DNA of 12,154 bases from JAUSKF01 sp964355005 (GTDB lineage: Bacteria > Patescibacteriota > Minisyncoccia > UBA6257 > WO2-44-18): contig CAYHBX010000024.1 in NCBI GenBank assembly GCA_964355005.1, positions 1-12,154 of the forward strand, given 5' to 3'. This document shows, one piece after another, positions 10,672 through 12,154 of the stretch; position 1 is the first letter of the stretch, and each line of letters starts with the position of its first letter. A model generated the notes under the pieces. That model was not told the DNA's origin and searched no databases. It saw only the letters and a program-made list of their open reading frames with translations. The position numbers were made by a program, and so were the translations under genes.

Positions 10672-12154
10672 ATGCGATATGACTTCAAAAAGATAGAAAA
10701 AAAGTGGCAGAAAATCTGGGCCAAAGGGAAGTATAAGCTTTGGCATGTGAGGGACGAAGTCCCGAACCCCGCCAAAGGCGCGGGGCATCAAAAACCTAAG
10801 CAGTATGTCCTAGAGATGTTTCCATATCCTTCAGGCGAAGGATTGCACGTTGGGCACGTGGAGGGCTATACCGCTTCTGATATTTACAGCCGGTTTTTGC
10901 GGATGAATGGCTACGACGTATTGCACCCGATGGGTTGGGATGCTTTTGGTTTGCCGGCAGAAAATTACGCGATCAAGAAAAAGATCCATCCAAGCATTGT
11001 TGTAAAAAATAATGTTAAGAATTTTACCCGTCAGTTAAATAGCCTTGGCTTTAGTTACGACTGGCAGAGGGAGATCAATACTACCGACCCCGATTATTAC
11101 AAATGGACGCAGTGGATTTTTTTGCAACTTTTTAAAAAGGGCTTGGCTTATGAAGCGGAAATTCCGGTAAATTGGTGTCTAAACGATAAAACGGTTCTTG
11201 CCAACGAGGAGGTGATTGACGGTTGTTGCGAGCGCTGCGGTTCGGCGGTGGAGCGGAAGAAGCTTAAACAATGGATATTGAAGATAACCGCCTACGCCGA
11301 TCGCTTGCTGGCCGATCTGGGTGGCTTGGATTGGCCGGAGCGGGTGAAGGAGATGCAAAGGAATTGGATTGGCCGCTCGGAGGGCGCGTTGATCAAATTT
11401 CCGTTGGTTTGCGACCGGGTCTGCGTTGGAGACAATGTTGAAGTTTTTACCACCCGCCCAGATACGATAGCGGGGGCTACTTATGTGGTTTTGGCGCCGG
11501 AGCATCCACTAATTCAGAATTATGAATCACGAATTATGAATTATGGAGAAGTCAAAAAATATATTGAAAAATCTCGGAACAAAAGCGATAGAGAAAGGCA
11601 GGAGAATAAGGAAAAAACCGGCGTGCAATTAAAAGGAGTTTATGCCCAAAATCCGTGGAATAAAAAGGAAATTCCTATTTGGGTTTCGGATTATGTGCTG
11701 GTGAATTATGGGACGGGCGCGATCATGGCCGTGCCGCAACACGATGAGCGGGATCGGGAATTCGCCGAGAAATTCAAATTGCTAATTGTGGATGAACCGC
11801 TTTTGCCTAACGAAGAGGTAATTAAAAAAGTTGGCGGTCAGAAAAAAATTAATTATAAACTACGGGATTGGATATTTTCTCGCCAGCGTTATTGGGGAGA
11901 GCCGATTCCGATAATTAAATGTCCGAAATGCGGGAATATGGCGGTACCGGAAGAAGATCTGCCGGTAACTTTGCCGAAAGTAAAAAATTATGAACCGACC
12001 GGAGAGGCGGAGTCTCCTTTGGCTGGCATTGATAAGTGGGTGAAGGTGAAATGTCCGAAGTGTAGCGGGCCGGCAAAGCGCGAGACTAATACGATGCCGC
12101 AATGGGCCGGCTCCTGTTGGTACTACCTTCGCTATCTTGATCCGTCTAGTCGTA
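10672..12154 (+). CDS. leuS: leucyl-tRNA synthetase, N-terminal 494 codons (3' end outside window)
   Basis: Charges tRNA-Leu and edits mischarged products. The frame runs open to the window end. ATG 10672 opens the typical YDFKKIEKKWQKIW; the ATG at 10679 is out of frame and stops at once. HIGH motif HVGH is at residues 59-62 after MFPYPSGEG. The editing (CP1) domain shows TTRPDTIAGATYVVLAPEHPL and GTGAIMAVPQHDERD, with the conserved Asp of HDERD intact. The zinc-type CPKC pairs near the end (CPKCGN, CPKCSG) and RQRYWGEPIPI are also typical. The KMSKS loop and anticodon domain lie beyond the window. Oddities: residues 26-39 (VRDEVPNPAKGAGH) are a palindrome-encoded insert before the HIGH region, and the linker between editing domain and NYKLRDW (DEPLLPNEEVIKKVGGQKK) seems shorter than usual. 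Confidence 0.97.
   Translation, partial: MRYDFKKIEKKWQKIWAKGKYKLWHVRDEVPNPAKGAGHQKPKQYVLEMFPYPSGEGLHVGHVEGYTASDIYSRFLRMNGYDVLHPMGWDAFGLPAENYAIKKKIHPSIVVKNNVKNFTRQLNSLGFSYDWQREINTTDPDYYKWTQWIFLQLFKKGLAYEAEIPVNWCLNDKTVLANEEVIDGCCERCGSAVERKKLKQWILKITAYADRLLADLGGLDWPERVKEMQRNWIGRSEGALIKFPLVCDRVCVGDNVEVFTTRPDTIAGATYVVLAPEHPLIQNYESRIMNYGEVKKYIEKSRNKSDRERQENKEKTGVQLKGVYAQNPWNKKEIPIWVSDYVLVNYGTGAIMAVPQHDERDREFAEKFKLLIVDEPLLPNEEVIKKVGGQKKINYKLRDWIFSRQRYWGEPIPIIKCPKCGNMAVPEEDLPVTLPKVKNYEPTGEAESPLAGIDKWVKVKCPKCSGPAKRETNTMPQWAGSCWYYLRYLDPSSR
10751..10785. repeat. palindromic insert in leuS
   Basis: Two adjacent hairpins, GGGAC-GAA-GTCCC (10751-10763) and CCCCGC/GCGGGG (10767-10772, 10780-10785), encode RDEVPNPAKGAG between the N-terminal helix and the YVLEMFPYPSG strand, where other LeuRS have only a short charged link. 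Confidence 0.7.

Overview
The window reads as bacterial chromosome from a Candidate Phyla Radiation (Patescibacteria) lineage, probably Parcubacteria-like. This is inference from style rather than a marker gene: a single-chain glycyl-tRNA synthetase, several start codons 6 to 9 nt behind a -10 box (leaderless mRNAs), many tiny orphan genes, and palindromic repeats inserted in frame into housekeeping proteins (for example a PSYAKASEG peptide in TatD). Genes are dense and no phage, IS transposase, CRISPR, tRNA or rRNA gene was seen.

Layout. Nt 2-1261: 3' part of glyQS (+), with two copies of an AT-rich repeat inside the gene. Nt 1262-1460: non-coding, holding a ~99 bp palindromic repeat. Nt 1462-2598 (minus strand): three consecutive small membrane-protein genes, each with its own promoter, Shine-Dalgarno sequence and intrinsic terminator; the last is frameshifted. 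Nt 2642-3916 (+): M16 zinc peptidase, apparently leaderless. Nt 3917-4131: hairpin repeats, a possible terminator and a promoter. Nt 4132-4396: a ~265 nt sequence whose ends form a 30-bp helix, starting where the promoter predicts; a candidate structured RNA of no family I recognise. Nt 4437-5456: AI-2E family permease. Nt 5463-5590: a large AT-rich palindrome related to the glyQS inserts. Nt 5598-8011: metG and tatD, overlapping by 4 nt; tatD carries three palindromic inserts. Nt 7985-8890: two paralogous small-gene cassettes (126 and 112 aa) with near-matching promoters. Nt 9002-10627: AMP-forming acyl-CoA ligase. Nt 10672-12154: 5' part of leuS, leaderless, with a palindromic insert near its N terminus.

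How it fits together. Three aminoacyl-tRNA synthetases (Gly, Met, Leu) and TatD are housekeeping; the peptidase, permease and ligase are single-gene units. The distinctive layer is the small-gene cassettes: consensus-like promoter, a GTTCTT (boxA-like) element in the leader in four of five, a good Shine-Dalgarno sequence, a short orphan ORF and an immediate intrinsic terminator, often with the stop codon inside the terminator loop. The most novel items are the candidate RNA at 4132-4396, the paralogous cassettes with shared leaders, and the range of in-frame palindromic insertions.
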